The notes under the pieces were generated by a model that was given only the letters and a program-made list of their open reading frames with translations, was not told where the DNA came from and did no database searches. Shown one piece after another: positions 46,048-57,200 of a stretch of DNA of 64,000 nt; the stretch's first letter is position 1; every line of letters begins with the position of its first letter. Origin of the DNA: Neisseriales bacterium (lineage in GTDB: Bacteria > Pseudomonadota > Gammaproteobacteria > Burkholderiales > UBA11063). Position numbers and translations under genes: made by a program. The stretch is taken from assembly GCA_008017155.1 (NCBI GenBank), contig SSGX01000005.1, positions 1 to 64,000 of the forward strand, given 5' to 3'.

Positions 46048-48261
46048 ATGCGCACCCGAATTGAAAATTTAAAACGTTTTATAGCTAATGAAATAATTCC
46101 GATTGGAAAAGCTGAGTATCTGAAAGATGATATTATCGCTGCAATTTCGGTCACTTTTGTTGCTATTCCTTTATCGCTTGCCGTTGCAGTTGCGTCTGGC
46201 GTTGCACCTCAAGTAGGCTTAATTTCTGCTATATTTGGTGGGATTCTTGGAGCTTTATTTGGCGGTTGTCGCCTTAGTGTTACCGGACCTGCTGTTGCTA
46301 TGTCAGTACTGATTGCTAGTACTGTTCAGAAATATGGCTTTACTGGTTTATTGGTCGTAGGCACGATTTGTGGGCTATTACAAATTATTTTTGGCTTATT
46401 GAAGCTTGGGCGTCTTGCAAAGATAATCCCTCTTTCTCTGGTTTTGGCATTTACCGCTGGTATCGGGGTGATATTATTCTTTGGGCAATTGGCGATCTTA
46501 TTCAATCTAAATGGTGTTGCTGAACATCCTTTCATGGCGCTTATCCACCATTGGAATGAAATTACACCACGGATTACTACGGCTGGAATTTGGCTGACAT
46601 TACTTACTTTAGCTATTTTGGGTATAGTTCCACGTTTTCTTCCGCGCGCCTATGCATTTGCTTTTGCTGTGTTTATTCCGATGGCAATAGTTTATTTTGG
46701 TAATTTGCAAGTAAGATTAATCGGTCAGATTCCACATGATTTGGTTCATCCGGATATTATTGATTTTAGTCAAATTGGTAATTGGAAAGATTTAATTGTT
46801 ACTGGAGTTGAAGTATTTATCTTGGCATCTCTTGAAACTTTACTTTCAACGAGTGCTGTTGATATTATGGGTAAAGGCGATTTACACAGTCCAAATCAGG
46901 AACTGATTGGTCAAGGGATTGCCAATGTTGGGGTTGCTATTTTTGGTGGGATTCCGGTTACTAGTGTAATCGCTCGTTCCTCGGTTAACGTCCTAGCTGG
47001 TGCTAAAACTAGACGTGCAGCTTTATTGCATACATTAATTATCTTTATAGTTGTTTATTTTGCCTCTGACTTTATCCAAAAAGTGCCAATGGCAGTACTT
47101 ACTGGTATTTTGATGGCTGCAGCTTTTAAAATGATGAATTTTCGTCAGGTTATTGATTTATGGAAAAATGACCGCCTTGAGGTCTTGGTTTATGCGATTA
47201 CTTTTATTACAATTATCGCAACTGATCTGATTGGTGGGATTCAGGCTGGACTATTTGCCGCATTTATTATTGTTGCATTTAAAATGATGCGTACTAAAGC
47301 GGATATTAAGCTTTGGACAAATAAGAATGTATTACGCGTTGGGCTTAATGGTAATGTAAGTATCCTTGCTTATGACGAGTTAAATCGAATAAAAGATTTG
47401 GCATTAGCACAAGCAGGACTTAAATTTGTTATCTTTGAATTTGCAGCATTACACAAAATCGATGCTAGTGGCGCTAAACATTTGATAACGATTGCTAAAG
47501 AGCTGGCAGATGAAAACATAAAAACCATTTTTCATGGTGTGAATACTGATCATCAGGCGGTAATTCAACAGGTAAGCACGGGTGAGGTGAATCATTACCA
47601 GATTACCGTTATGGAGAGCCAGATTAAGGAAATCTTGGAGAAATCAGGGATTGAACACTCAGCTAATGATGTCTTAAAGCATGGGATAGTTAAATATACT
47701 AGCAACTATGCTAAAGAAAATCAGGAACTAATTTCTACTCTAGCTAAAGGACAAAAACCACATACGTTACTGATTACTTGTTCGGATAGCCGACTTAATC
47801 CGAATGCTTTCTTTTCGGCAAATATTGGTGAGATTTTTATTGTCCGGAATGTTGGGAATGTGGTTCCGCCATATATGCCAAATAATATCTATAGTGAGAT
47901 CGCAGCAATTGAGTATGCCGTTTATGAATTAGGTGTACGAAATATTGTAATTTGTGGGCATACTGAATGTGGTGCGGTTAAAGCTTCATATGCTACTGGA
48001 GATAAGGATCTTGGCTATGTTGGGCTTGATAACTGGCTAAGTATTATCAAAGATGGTTTCCGTAAGCATAAGCCAACGGATGCTGCGCACGGGGTTAAGG
48101 TTAATCTTTTAAATCAGGTTGATAATCTTAAAACCTATCCCAAAATTGTTGATATGATTGCTAATACTCAGATTACGGTTAATGCTTGGATTTATGATGT
48201 CCATTCCGGTAATATGCTGGAATGGGATGAGACCAAACAGGATTTTGATGTAATTGCCTGA
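46048..48261 (+). CDS. SulP anion transporter fused to a beta-carbonic anhydrase
   Basis: The 737-residue protein combines a SulP transporter (10 or more membrane segments, about 25-410; GVAPQVGLISAIFGGILGALFGG; VTGPAVAMSVL), a STAS domain (about 425-530; FEFAALHKIDASGAKHL) and a complete beta-carbonic anhydrase (about 545-737) with TCSDSRLNPN and HTECGAVKA, giving the Cys-Asp-Arg and His-Cys zinc site. SulP-CA fusions are known and are thought to link bicarbonate transport to CO2 hydration. AAGGATG precedes the ATG. A terminator follows. Confidence 0.93.
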   Translation: MRTRIENLKRFIANEIIPIGKAEYLKDDIIAAISVTFVAIPLSLAVAVASGVAPQVGLISAIFGGILGALFGGCRLSVTGPAVAMSVLIASTVQKYGFTGLLVVGTICGLLQIIFGLLKLGRLAKIIPLSLVLAFTAGIGVILFFGQLAILFNLNGVAEHPFMALIHHWNEITPRITTAGIWLTLLTLAILGIVPRFLPRAYAFAFAVFIPMAIVYFGNLQVRLIGQIPHDLVHPDIIDFSQIGNWKDLIVTGVEVFILASLETLLSTSAVDIMGKGDLHSPNQELIGQGIANVGVAIFGGIPVTSVIARSSVNVLAGAKTRRAALLHTLIIFIVVYFASDFIQKVPMAVLTGILMAAAFKMMNFRQVIDLWKNDRLEVLVYAITFITIIATDLIGGIQAGLFAAFIIVAFKMMRTKADIKLWTNKNVLRVGLNGNVSILAYDELNRIKDLALAQAGLKFVIFEFAALHKIDASGAKHLITIAKELADENIKTIFHGVNTDHQAVIQQVSTGEVNHYQITVMESQIKEILEKSGIEHSANDVLKHGIVKYTSNYAKENQELISTLAKGQKPHTLLITCSDSRLNPNAFFSANIGEIFIVRNVGNVVPPYMPNNIYSEIAAIEYAVYELGVRNIVICGHTECGAVKASYATGDKDLGYVGLDNWLSIIKDGFRKHKPTDAAHGVKVNLLNQVDNLKTYPKIVDMIANTQITVNAWIYDVHSGNMLEWDETKQDFDVIA

Positions 48262-48271
48262 TGATTCCTAG

Positions 48272-48305
48272 AAAACGTAACAGCCTTGTCTGTTGCGTTT
48301 TTATT
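48272..48305. terminator. Terminator between SulP-CA and the convergent EamA gene
   Basis: AAAACGTAACAG (48272-48283) pairs with CTGTTGCGTTTT (48290-48301) with one T-G pair and is followed by T residues. Its A-rich 5' side could also serve the convergent gene. Confidence 0.75.
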
Positions 48306-48319
48306 TTATACTATTTAGA

Positions 48320-48751
48320 TTAGCTGTATAGTTTGACAATAATGATACCAGCTAGTATCATTACAAACCCAATTGCTGAGATAAGATTAAGCTGTAATTG
48401 TCCAAAAAAGATGAATGCAAATAATACAGTGAATATTGGATAGCTAGATTCAATAATTGCGGCAAGGCTGGCATTACTGGCGCTTATGCTCTTTAAGATA
48501 AAGTAGCTGGCAACAATATAAATCAGGCTGCTACTGATAATTAACCCCAATGTTTTTGGATTGGTTAATTTGTTTGCAAAGCTACTAAAGTTACCTCTAA
48601 AAACAAAATATCCAGCAAAAATAACAAAAACAACGAATGCTTCAAAGAATAATAACTCTATTTCTGTAAAATAACGAAGTGTTGCCTGATTTATTGTATA
48701 ACTTAATCCCCATAATATTGCTGCACTCAAAGCGAACCAAAACCAAGCCAT
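48320..48751 (-). CDS. Half-size EamA/DMT family membrane protein
   Basis: The 143-residue protein has five membrane segments, starting WFWFALSAAILWGLSYTI and ending IGFVMILAGIIIVKLY. This is one EamA repeat, half of the usual ten-helix drug/metabolite transporters. Single-repeat forms are thought to dimerise. Conserved SLAAIIESSYPIFTVLFAFIFFG is typical of the repeat. The substrate is unknown. Confidence 0.8.
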   Translation of the reverse strand: MAWFWFALSAAILWGLSYTINQATLRYFTEIELLFFEAFVVFVIFAGYFVFRGNFSSFANKLTNPKTLGLIISSSLIYIVASYFILKSISASNASLAAIIESSYPIFTVLFAFIFFGQLQLNLISAIGFVMILAGIIIVKLYS

Positions 48752-48847
48752 AGAACTATCCGGATATAAAAAAGATTAGCATTATTTTATCATGTGGTAA
48801 ATATGATAAAATCTTGTTTTATTTAATTTGTATCTAATGGTTTGATT

Positions 48848-49381
48848 ATGAGTAGCAAAAAAATTAATTTTCAGGAACAAGTGCTTAAGGAGTTGGACGA
48901 ATTTCAACGGGTTCAGTTTGTATTTTTTTATCGCCAAAACTATAAAAGACTTGGTGTTGCATATTTATGGCTGATTTTTTTGGGAGTGTTTGGTTTACAC
49001 AAGCTATATCTAAATAAACGTCTAGGTTGGTTATATTTACTTTTTTGTTGGACGCTTATTCCGGCTATTCTTGCAATTATTGATATCTTTTTATTACCTT
49101 TTCAAGTAAGAAAATATAATAAAAATTTGAGTATTAGTATCTTTGATTATATTCGTAAATTATCTTCGGATTCAAATACCCAGTTGCTGATTATTGATCG
49201 TAAACTTAAGCGGGGACGAGTTGGTTTAGCTGAGTGGATATTAGCATTTGCTATTATAATTGGGGTTATTGCACCTGCTGCTGCCTATGCTGGCATGCGT
49301 TTGACAGCTCACAAGCTTGAGATTCATTATAAAACTAATCATTTTGATGGGAGTCAAAGTGATCTTTTTTTAAGCATCTAG
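48848..49381 (+). CDS. TM2-domain membrane protein
   Basis: The protein has 177 residues from the ATG at 48848. A charged N-terminus is followed by a TM2 domain, with a GLHKLYLNKRLGWLYLLF turn between two helices (about 35-90). The helices are followed by a basic loop and a further hydrophobic segment (about 130-150). TM2 proteins are poorly understood. The TTG at 48842 in frame is not needed. It lies 54 bases before hsdM, in the same direction. Confidence 0.75.
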   Translation: MSSKKINFQEQVLKELDEFQRVQFVFFYRQNYKRLGVAYLWLIFLGVFGLHKLYLNKRLGWLYLLFCWTLIPAILAIIDIFLLPFQVRKYNKNLSISIFDYIRKLSSDSNTQLLIIDRKLKRGRVGLAEWILAFAIIIGVIAPAAAYAGMRLTAHKLEIHYKTNHFDGSQSDLFLSI

Positions 49382-49435
49382 TAATTAAAAAATAAATTGT
49401 TAGTATAACTTTTTACATGTGAATTAAGGTGTAGT

Positions 49436-52021
49436 ATGAATAAGCAGCAATTAGCCTCAAAAATATGGGAATCAGCCAATCAAATGCGGTCAAAAATTGA
49501 AGCAAATGAGTATAAAGATTACATACTAGGCTTTATTTTTTATAAATATCTGTCAGATAAAGAAATTCAGTTTGCAAAAGGAAAAGGCTTAACGGATAAT
49601 GATTTGATAAACCTTACTGAGCAAGATCAGGAAACAGTTAAATATGTACAGGATAATATTGGTTATTTTATAGCCCATGAGAATCTTTTTTCAACATGGA
49701 TTGCCAAAGGAAAAGATTTTGATGTGGCTAATGTACGTGATGCTTTATCTGCCTTCAGTCGTTTAATTAATCCAATCTATAAAAAACTCTTTGATGGTAT
49801 TTTTGATACGTTACAAACTGGCTTAAGCAAACTAGGTGAGAACGCACAAAAACAGACTAGTGCGATTAGTGGATTGGTTCATTTAATCAAAGATATTCCG
49901 ACGAATGGTAAACAGGACTATGATGTCCTCGGATTTATTTATGAATATTTGATTGGTATGTTTGCCGCGAATGCTGGTAAAAAAGCCGGTGAATTCTATA
50001 CCCCTCATGAAGTATCGGTTTTAATGTCGGAGATTATCGCCTACCAATTGAAGGACAAAAAAGAAATTCAGATTTATGATCCCACTAGTGGTTCAGGGTC
50101 GCTCTTGATTAATATTGGTAACAGTGTTGCTAAGCATATGAGCGGACAGGATAATATCAAATATTATGCTCAAGAAAAAATACGAAACACTTACAACCTC
50201 ACCAGAATGAATTTATTTATGCGTGGCATATTACCAAGTAATATCCACACCAGAAACGCTGATACACTTGGAGATGATTGGCCATATTTTGATGAAAATG
50301 ACCCAGCAGGAACATATAATCCGCTTTATCTGGATGCTGTGGTATCAAATCCACCATATTCGCAAAAATGGGATAGCGAACATAAAGAAGCTGATCCGCG
50401 CTATGCTCGCTTTGGTTTAGCACCGAAAACTAAGGCTGATTATGCCTTTTTATTGCATGACTTATATCATTTAAAACCAACAGGGATTATGACAATTGTA
50501 TTGCCGCATGGCGTATTATTCCGTGGTGGTGAAGAGGGACAAATTAGAAGAAACCTTATTGAACAGAATCATATTGATGCAATTATTGGGCTACCGGCTA
50601 ATATTTTTTTTGGTACTGGTATCCCGACAATTATTATGGTATTGAAACAGAAACGTGCTAATAATGATGTGTTAATTATTGATGCGGCAAAAGGTTTTGA
50701 AAAAGTCGGCAAGAGCAATAAGCTAAGAGCCAGAGATATTAAAAAAATAGTTGATACGGTTGTTAATCGCGAGACACGGATAAAGTTTTCTCGGGTAGTT
50801 ACTATTGATGAAATAAGAGCCAATGATTACAATCTTAATATTCCCCGCTATGTAGATAGTTCTGAAGCTGAGGAAAGCTATGATATTTATGCGACCATGT
50901 TTGGCGGAATACCGCAAACAGAAATAGCCGAGCTATCCGAGTATTGGGATGCGTTCCCGTCATTAAAAGTAGCCTTATTTGCTGATGTATCAAACCTGTA
51001 TACTCATCTCAAAACTAACGAGCTGAAATTAACCATAACCAATCATAACGATATCAAAGCTTTTGTATCTAAATTTAACATCTCCTTTGCTGATTTTAAT
51101 GCTTATCTTAAAGAAGAGTTATTGCAACAGCTAATGAAATTAAATATTCAACAACAGCAAACAATTTTAAGTAATGATATTTTTGCTCGTTTAGAAAATA
51201 TTCCTTTAATTGATAAATATGAAGCTTATCAAATCCTTGATAATGCTTGGCATGATATTGCAATTGATTTGGAAATGATTCAAACCGAAGGTTTTGCTAC
51301 CATAAGACAGGTTGATCCGAATATGGTAACCAAAAAGAAAGATGGTAAAGAGCAAGAAGTGCAAGACGGCTGGAAAGGACATCTTTTGCCTTTTGAACTT
51401 GTGCAACAAACCTACCTAAAAAATGAGTTAGATTCAATTACGAATAAAGAAAATCGGTTGGCAGAAGTTATTGCACAATACGATGAGATACTTGAATCAT
51501 TTAACGAAGAGGAAAAAGAAGCCGAGACGGTAAAAGAGACAAAAGATGGTTTTGTCAATGCAGAGGTAGCCAAAGAGGCTAAACTTATCCGTGCTGAGAT
51601 TAGACTAAATAATACTAATCCAGATACTGATTCGTATGAAGCAAAAATCCTTGCTGTTGATGAGCTAATTAACGAAGAAAAGAAGCTCAAGAAAGGAATC
51701 AAGGAAGAGGCAGACAAATTACATCTAAAAACCAAGTCAACGATAGAAAATCTAACAGATGCAGAGGTATATGAGCTGCTAGAACTAAAATGGATCACGC
51801 CACTAATCTTAGAACTAAATAAATTACCAAGTGAAGTAATTAATGCACTGACTAGCAAACTGCAAAGTCTAGCGCAAAAATATCAGACTACGCTTAAAGA
51901 TATAGAAACCGAAATACATCAGACGCAAACAGAATTATCAGCAATGCTAGATGAGCTTGATGCCAATGAGTTTGATACCTTAGGACTGCAAGCATTCAAA
52001 GAGCTGCTAGAGGCTAAATGA
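49436..52021 (+). CDS. hsdM: Type I restriction-modification methyltransferase subunit HsdM, long form
   Basis: The 861-residue protein has the HsdM N-terminal helical domain (about 5-140), then an N6-adenine methyltransferase domain with motif I DPTSGSGSLLINIG (about 216-229) and catalytic NPPYSQKWD (about 304-312). After about residue 480 comes an extension of roughly 380 residues, largely charged and probably coiled-coil (ELSAMLDELDANEFD near the end). Standard HsdM is about 500-530 residues. It methylates host DNA so that HsdR does not cut. It is the first gene of an operon in which all four genes overlap by 4 bases. Confidence 0.93.
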   Translation: MNKQQLASKIWESANQMRSKIEANEYKDYILGFIFYKYLSDKEIQFAKGKGLTDNDLINLTEQDQETVKYVQDNIGYFIAHENLFSTWIAKGKDFDVANVRDALSAFSRLINPIYKKLFDGIFDTLQTGLSKLGENAQKQTSAISGLVHLIKDIPTNGKQDYDVLGFIYEYLIGMFAANAGKKAGEFYTPHEVSVLMSEIIAYQLKDKKEIQIYDPTSGSGSLLINIGNSVAKHMSGQDNIKYYAQEKIRNTYNLTRMNLFMRGILPSNIHTRNADTLGDDWPYFDENDPAGTYNPLYLDAVVSNPPYSQKWDSEHKEADPRYARFGLAPKTKADYAFLLHDLYHLKPTGIMTIVLPHGVLFRGGEEGQIRRNLIEQNHIDAIIGLPANIFFGTGIPTIIMVLKQKRANNDVLIIDAAKGFEKVGKSNKLRARDIKKIVDTVVNRETRIKFSRVVTIDEIRANDYNLNIPRYVDSSEAEESYDIYATMFGGIPQTEIAELSEYWDAFPSLKVALFADVSNLYTHLKTNELKLTITNHNDIKAFVSKFNISFADFNAYLKEELLQQLMKLNIQQQQTILSNDIFARLENIPLIDKYEAYQILDNAWHDIAIDLEMIQTEGFATIRQVDPNMVTKKKDGKEQEVQDGWKGHLLPFELVQQTYLKNELDSITNKENRLAEVIAQYDEILESFNEEEKEAETVKETKDGFVNAEVAKEAKLIRAEIRLNNTNPDTDSYEAKILAVDELINEEKKLKKGIKEEADKLHLKTKSTIENLTDAEVYELLELKWITPLILELNKLPSEVINALTSKLQSLAQKYQTTLKDIETEIHQTQTELSAMLDELDANEFDTLGLQAFKELLEAK

Positions 52022-53034
52022 TGGCTAATATCGTAAACAATCAAATTCTGGAAGACATTAGAAATCTTCTAATACACTCTCGAGAAAAGCTTCAACAATC
52101 GGTTAATACCATAATGGTGCAAACCTATTGGCAAATAGGACAGATGATTGTCGAAGATGAGCAAAAAGGAGAGCGCCGAGCCGAATATGGCAAAAAGCAG
52201 TTGGAGCAGATTGCCAATGCTTTGACACAGGAGTTTGGCAAAGGATTTGATGCCAGAAACCTCAGAAACATGAGACAGTTTTATCTAACTTTTCCAATTT
52301 GGAACGCAGTGAGTACCAAATTAAGCTGGACGCATTATCGTGTGCTCATAAGAATAGAAAACCAACAAGCAAGAGAATGGTATATCCAAGAGACTATTGC
52401 AAATAATTGGAGTGTAAGAGCCTTAGAGCGACAAATTAGTGTCCTTTATTATGAGCGACTGCTTTCAAGTCAGGATAAAACCCACGTAATTAAAGAAGCA
52501 TCCGAGAAAACCAGTCAATTGCCAACGGATATGAAAAACTATCTTCGTGATCCGTATATATTAGATTTTTTAAATTTACCAACTACTTCGGTATTGGAAA
52601 ACACAATAGAGCAGGGGCTTATTGATAATTTACAGCATTTTTTGCTTGAACTTGGGCGCGGTTTTGCTTTTGTGGCAAGACAACAGCGGCTAAGCGTAGA
52701 GGGTGAAGATTTTTATATCGATTTAGTATTTTATAATTTTAAAGTTAAATGCTTTTTGCTGATCGATCTCAAGCTTGGCAAACTCACCCATCAAGATGTT
52801 GGGCAGATGGATACTTATGTTCGTATCTATGATAAATTTCATAAAAGTGAAGATGATAACCCAACCATCGGGCTGATACTCTGTAGTGAGTCGTCGCAAG
52901 CGGTGGCAAAATACTCGGTGTTAAGCGATAGTAAACAACTCTTTAGCTCCAAATATTTAGCCTATCTGCCGAGTGAAGAGGAGCTAAGAATTGAGCTTCT
53001 AAGAGAGCGTGATTTGCTGGAGCTTGCTGAATGA
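52018..53034 (+). CDS. DUF1016 / YhcG family PD-(D/E)xK nuclease-like protein
   Basis: The 338-residue protein has the DUF1016 N-terminal domain (IMVQTYWQIGQMIVEDEQKG; YGKKQLEQIANALTQEFGKGFDARNLRNMRQFY) and a C-terminal nuclease-like domain with EDFYIDLVFYNFKVKCFLLIDLKLG, giving the D and (D/E)xK-type residues. YhcG-family proteins often lie within restriction loci and other defence islands. Here it sits between hsdM and hsdS, overlapping both, so it should be made with the complex. Its role is not established. Confidence 0.88.
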   Translation: MMANIVNNQILEDIRNLLIHSREKLQQSVNTIMVQTYWQIGQMIVEDEQKGERRAEYGKKQLEQIANALTQEFGKGFDARNLRNMRQFYLTFPIWNAVSTKLSWTHYRVLIRIENQQAREWYIQETIANNWSVRALERQISVLYYERLLSSQDKTHVIKEASEKTSQLPTDMKNYLRDPYILDFLNLPTTSVLENTIEQGLIDNLQHFLLELGRGFAFVARQQRLSVEGEDFYIDLVFYNFKVKCFLLIDLKLGKLTHQDVGQMDTYVRIYDKFHKSEDDNPTIGLILCSESSQAVAKYSVLSDSKQLFSSKYLAYLPSEEELRIELLRERDLLELAE

Positions 53035-54206
53035 CAGAAAAAAATAATACTCCACAAATCCGTTTTAGAGGGTTTAGTTACAAATGGACTTTGTGTAAGG
53101 TAATTGATTTTGCTCCTTTACAAAGGGGGTTCGACTTACCTAGAAGCAAGTTTGTTGTAGGTGGATACCCAGTTATAACTTCTAATGGGGTAAATGGATT
53201 TCATTCTGCGTATAAAGCTGAAGGTCCTGGAGTTGTTACAGGTCGTTCTGGAACAATAGGAGAAGTACATTATATTGATTCTAGATATTGGCCACATAAT
53301 ACTACGTTGTGGGTAACTAATTTTAAAAACAATAATCATCTCTATGTTTATTATGTATATACTAGATTTAATTTAGCATATTTTGCTACAGGAAGTGGCG
53401 TACCTACACTTAATAGAAATGATATCCATGATAAAGTTATATTTATAGCTGAATTTGAAGAGCAGAAAAAAATTGGGGAGTATTTCCAGCAGTTGGATAG
53501 GCTGATAGAACAAAAAGAGAAGAAGTACCAAAAATTGCAGCAATTTAAAAAAGCTATGCTAGGTAAGATGTTCCCCGCCAATGATGCAAACGCACCATCC
53601 ATCCGCTTAACTGGTTTCACTGATAACTGGCAAGAAAAATCTTTGAGTGATTTTGGTATGGCTACCAGTGGTACATCTATTGAGTCTGAATTTAAAAACA
53701 ATGGTATTTATAATGTAATTAGTATAGGTAGTTATTCTGAGAATAGTACATATGTAGATCAAGGGCTAAGAGCTAATTTATCAAAGAAGACAGAAAATAG
53801 GATTTTAAGTAAAAATGATTTAACTATGGTATTAAATGACAAAACAGCCTCTGGAAATATATTAGGAAGAGTGCTTCTTATTGAAGAGGGCCAAAAATAT
53901 GTATACAATCAACGTACACAGAGAATAGAACCATTTCAAGAACAATATAATTCACAATTTTTATATCAATTGCTTAATGCGCCATTAATAAGAAGACTAA
54001 TAATTAATAAGAGTCAAGGCAATACCCAAATTTATGTTAATTGGTCAACTATTAGAAATTTAGTTTATTTGGTGCCTAAAAAAGAAGAACAAAGTAAAAT
54101 CGGAGATTTCTTCCAAAAACTTGACCAATTAATTGGTTTACAGCAGCAAGAATTGCAAAAACTAAAAAACCTAAAAAAAGCATTTTTGGCTAAAATGTTT
54201 GTGTGA
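53031..54206 (+). CDS. hsdS: Type I restriction specificity subunit HsdS
   Basis: The 391-residue protein has two target-recognition domains, each followed by a conserved helix: QQLDRLIEQKEKKYQKLQQFKKAMLGKMFP (split at about 155-185) and QKLDQLIGLQQQELQKLKNLKKAFLAKMF (about 362-390). These helical repeats set the spacing of the two half-sites. The two TRDs differ, so the target should be asymmetric. It overlaps its neighbours by 4 bases. The recognised DNA sequence cannot be read from the protein. Confidence 0.92.
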   Translation: MTEKNNTPQIRFRGFSYKWTLCKVIDFAPLQRGFDLPRSKFVVGGYPVITSNGVNGFHSAYKAEGPGVVTGRSGTIGEVHYIDSRYWPHNTTLWVTNFKNNNHLYVYYVYTRFNLAYFATGSGVPTLNRNDIHDKVIFIAEFEEQKKIGEYFQQLDRLIEQKEKKYQKLQQFKKAMLGKMFPANDANAPSIRLTGFTDNWQEKSLSDFGMATSGTSIESEFKNNGIYNVISIGSYSENSTYVDQGLRANLSKKTENRILSKNDLTMVLNDKTASGNILGRVLLIEEGQKYVYNQRTQRIEPFQEQYNSQFLYQLLNAPLIRRLIINKSQGNTQIYVNWSTIRNLVYLVPKKEEQSKIGDFFQKLDQLIGLQQQELQKLKNLKKAFLAKMFV

Positions 54207-57200
54207 TGGATAACAGAATGACATTTACTAGTGAAGCAGATTTTGAACAAGCCGTTATCAACGTATTGAGAGAGTGTGGTTGGGGCGATCATGATGTTAT
54301 CAAAAATCCCACCGAAGATGATTTATTACAAAATTGGGCAAATATCCTTTTTAACAATAATAAAGACATTGATAGGCTCAATAATGTGCCGCTAACCGCT
54401 AGTGAAATGCAGCAAATTCTCGAACAGATAAATACGTTAAAAACACCACTCAAGCTTAACGGTTTTATCAATGGTAAAACAGTATCCATTAAACGCGATA
54501 ATCCGGACGATACACTACATTATGGTAAAGAAATCAGTCTTAAAATCTATGATAGACTTGAGATCGCAGCAGGACAGAGTTGTTATCAGATAGTACAACA
54601 AGCAAAATTTAGAACCAGATCGCCACTATTGAATAATCGCCGGGGTGATTTAATGTTGCTGATTAATGGCATGCCAGTTATCCATATTGAGCTAAAAAAA
54701 AGCGGCGTTCCAGTTTCTCAAGCATGTAATCAAATCGAGAAATATACCCAAGAAGGCGTATTTAGCGGTATATTTGCTTTAGTCCAGATTTTTGTAGCAA
54801 TGGAACCAAGCAAAAGTGTTTATTTTGCTAACCCTGGTATGGATAGCAGATTTAATAAAGATTATTATTTCCATTGGGCGGACTTTAATAATGAACCCAT
54901 CAATGAGTGGAAAAAAGTTGCTTCAAGTTTACTTTCAATCCCGATGGCTCACCAGTTGATCGGTTTTTATACTGTTGCTGATGATGCCGATGGTGTTTTA
55001 AAAGTTATGCGTAGCTATCAATACTATGCGGCGAATGCAATTAGTGATAAGGTTACCAAGAATAATTGGCAGTCGAGTAATTCATTAGGTGGTTATATCT
55101 GGCATACCACAGGTTCGGGCAAAACCATGACTAGCTTCAAGTCGGCACAACTTATTGCTAATTCAAAACATGCCGATAAAGTGCTGTTTTTAGTCGATCG
55201 AATTGAGCTTGGTACTCAATCGTTACATGAATATCGTGCATTTGCCGATGATAGTGATGATGTACAAGCCACCGAGGACACGGCGGTATTAGTGACCAAG
55301 TTAAAAAGCAATGATCCACAAAATACGCTGATTGTTACTTCAATTCAAAAAATGGGCATTATGTGCCGTGAAAATACAGAGCTGAATGCCAAAGATATTG
55401 AATTAATCACTGCAAAGAGAATAGTTTTTATTATTGATGAGGCGCATCGTTCAACTTTTAGCGATACATTGAGAAATATTAAAAACATGTTTGTGACAGC
55501 GATATTTTTTGGTTTTACAGGTACGCCAATTCAGGATGAAAACCAGAAGAAAGATAATACTACGGCTACCATTTTTGGTGATGAATTGCATCGCTATAGT
55601 ATTGCAGATGGGATACGTGATAGAAATGTGCTGGGTTTTGATCCTTATAAAATACTTACTTATAAAGACCGAGATCTTCGCAGAGCCGTTGCGCTGGAAG
55701 CGGCAAAAGCGACAAGTGAAGTTGAAGTATTGAATGATCCTCAGAAAAAAGAAATTTTTGAAAAATTCATGTATGAAATGAAAATGGTGGGCTATCTTGA
55801 TAGTGCCGGAAATTATGTCAAAGGTATTGAAGACTACGTACCAAAATCACAGTACCAGAGGATTGAGCATCAAAGTGCAGTAGTTAACGATATTATTGAT
55901 AATTGGTTAGATCTTAGTAGGAGTGCTAAATTCCATGCTATTTTTGCAACCAGCAGTATACCTGAGGCAATTGAGTATTATCGGTTATTAAAAAATGCCG
56001 CAACTACCAAAAATCTTAACTTAAAAATAACGGCATTATTTGATCCGAATATTGATAATGGCGGAAATGTTGTATTCAAAGAAGATGGCTTGGTTGAAAT
56101 TATCGAAGATTACAATAAGCTTTATGAACAGGATTTCTCATTAAAAAATTTTGCCAAATTTAAGAAAGATATCGCTTCCCGACTAGCACATAAAAAACCG
56201 TACGCCAATATTCATAGAACTCCGGAAAAACAAATTGATTTGTTAATTGTTGTTGATCAAATGCTAACTGGTTTTGATTCGAAGTGGATTAGCACCTTAT
56301 ACATGGATAAGGTGTTAAAATACGAAGCAATTATTCAAGCATTCTCACGGACTAACCGTCTCTTTGGAGCAGATAAGCCATTTGGTACGATTCGTTATTA
56401 TCGCTATCCGCATACGATGGAACACAATATTAATGCTGCGGTGAAACTGTATTCAGGAGATAAGCCGTTAGAACTTTTTGCCGATAGGTTAGAGAAAAAT
56501 CTAAACAAATTAAATATCATCTATAACGATATTTATGAGTTATTTACTAATGCAAAGATTGAAAATTTTGAAAAACTTCCTGCTGAATTTTCTGAGCGTG
56601 GTGAGTTTGCCAAATTATTTAGGAACTTTAATAATGTATTAGAAGCAGCAAAGATTCAAGGTTTTAAATGGAGTAATCTTGAGTACGAGTTTAAAGAACC
56701 AAAACCCAAAAGATTAGTGCGGGTTAATCTTGATGAGCGTATCTATCTAATTTTGGTTCAAAGATATAAAGAGCTTTCAAGTGGTGACGGAAACGGTGGC
56801 GGCTATGAGGATGTTCCTTTTGAAATTGAAAGCTATATTACTGAAATTGATACTGGCAAGATTGATGCTGATTATATGAATTCACGCTTTGATAAATATT
56901 GCAAAACACTCAATAATGGCAATCCTTTGGAAATAGAAGCAACTTTAAATGAGTTACATAAATCATTTGCCAGTCTAACTCAGGAAGAACAGAAATTTGC
57001 CTATCTTTTTATCCATGATGTCCAAAATGGTGATGTGCAAATAGATATAACTAAGACATTTAAAGAGTATATCATTGAATATCAAACCAAAGAAAAAGAT
57101 GAACAAATTCGATTAATAGTAGCCAACTTGGGGCTAGATGAAAGTAAGTTACGCCATTTAATGAGTTTGAGCATAAACGCACAAAATATTAATGATTTTG

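Noticed and set aside
51412..51858. 148-residue Ser-rich frame opposite hsdM
   Set aside because: It is a reverse-strand shadow of the Glu/Lys-rich coiled-coil extension; Ser/Leu composition is what Glu codons give when reversed.
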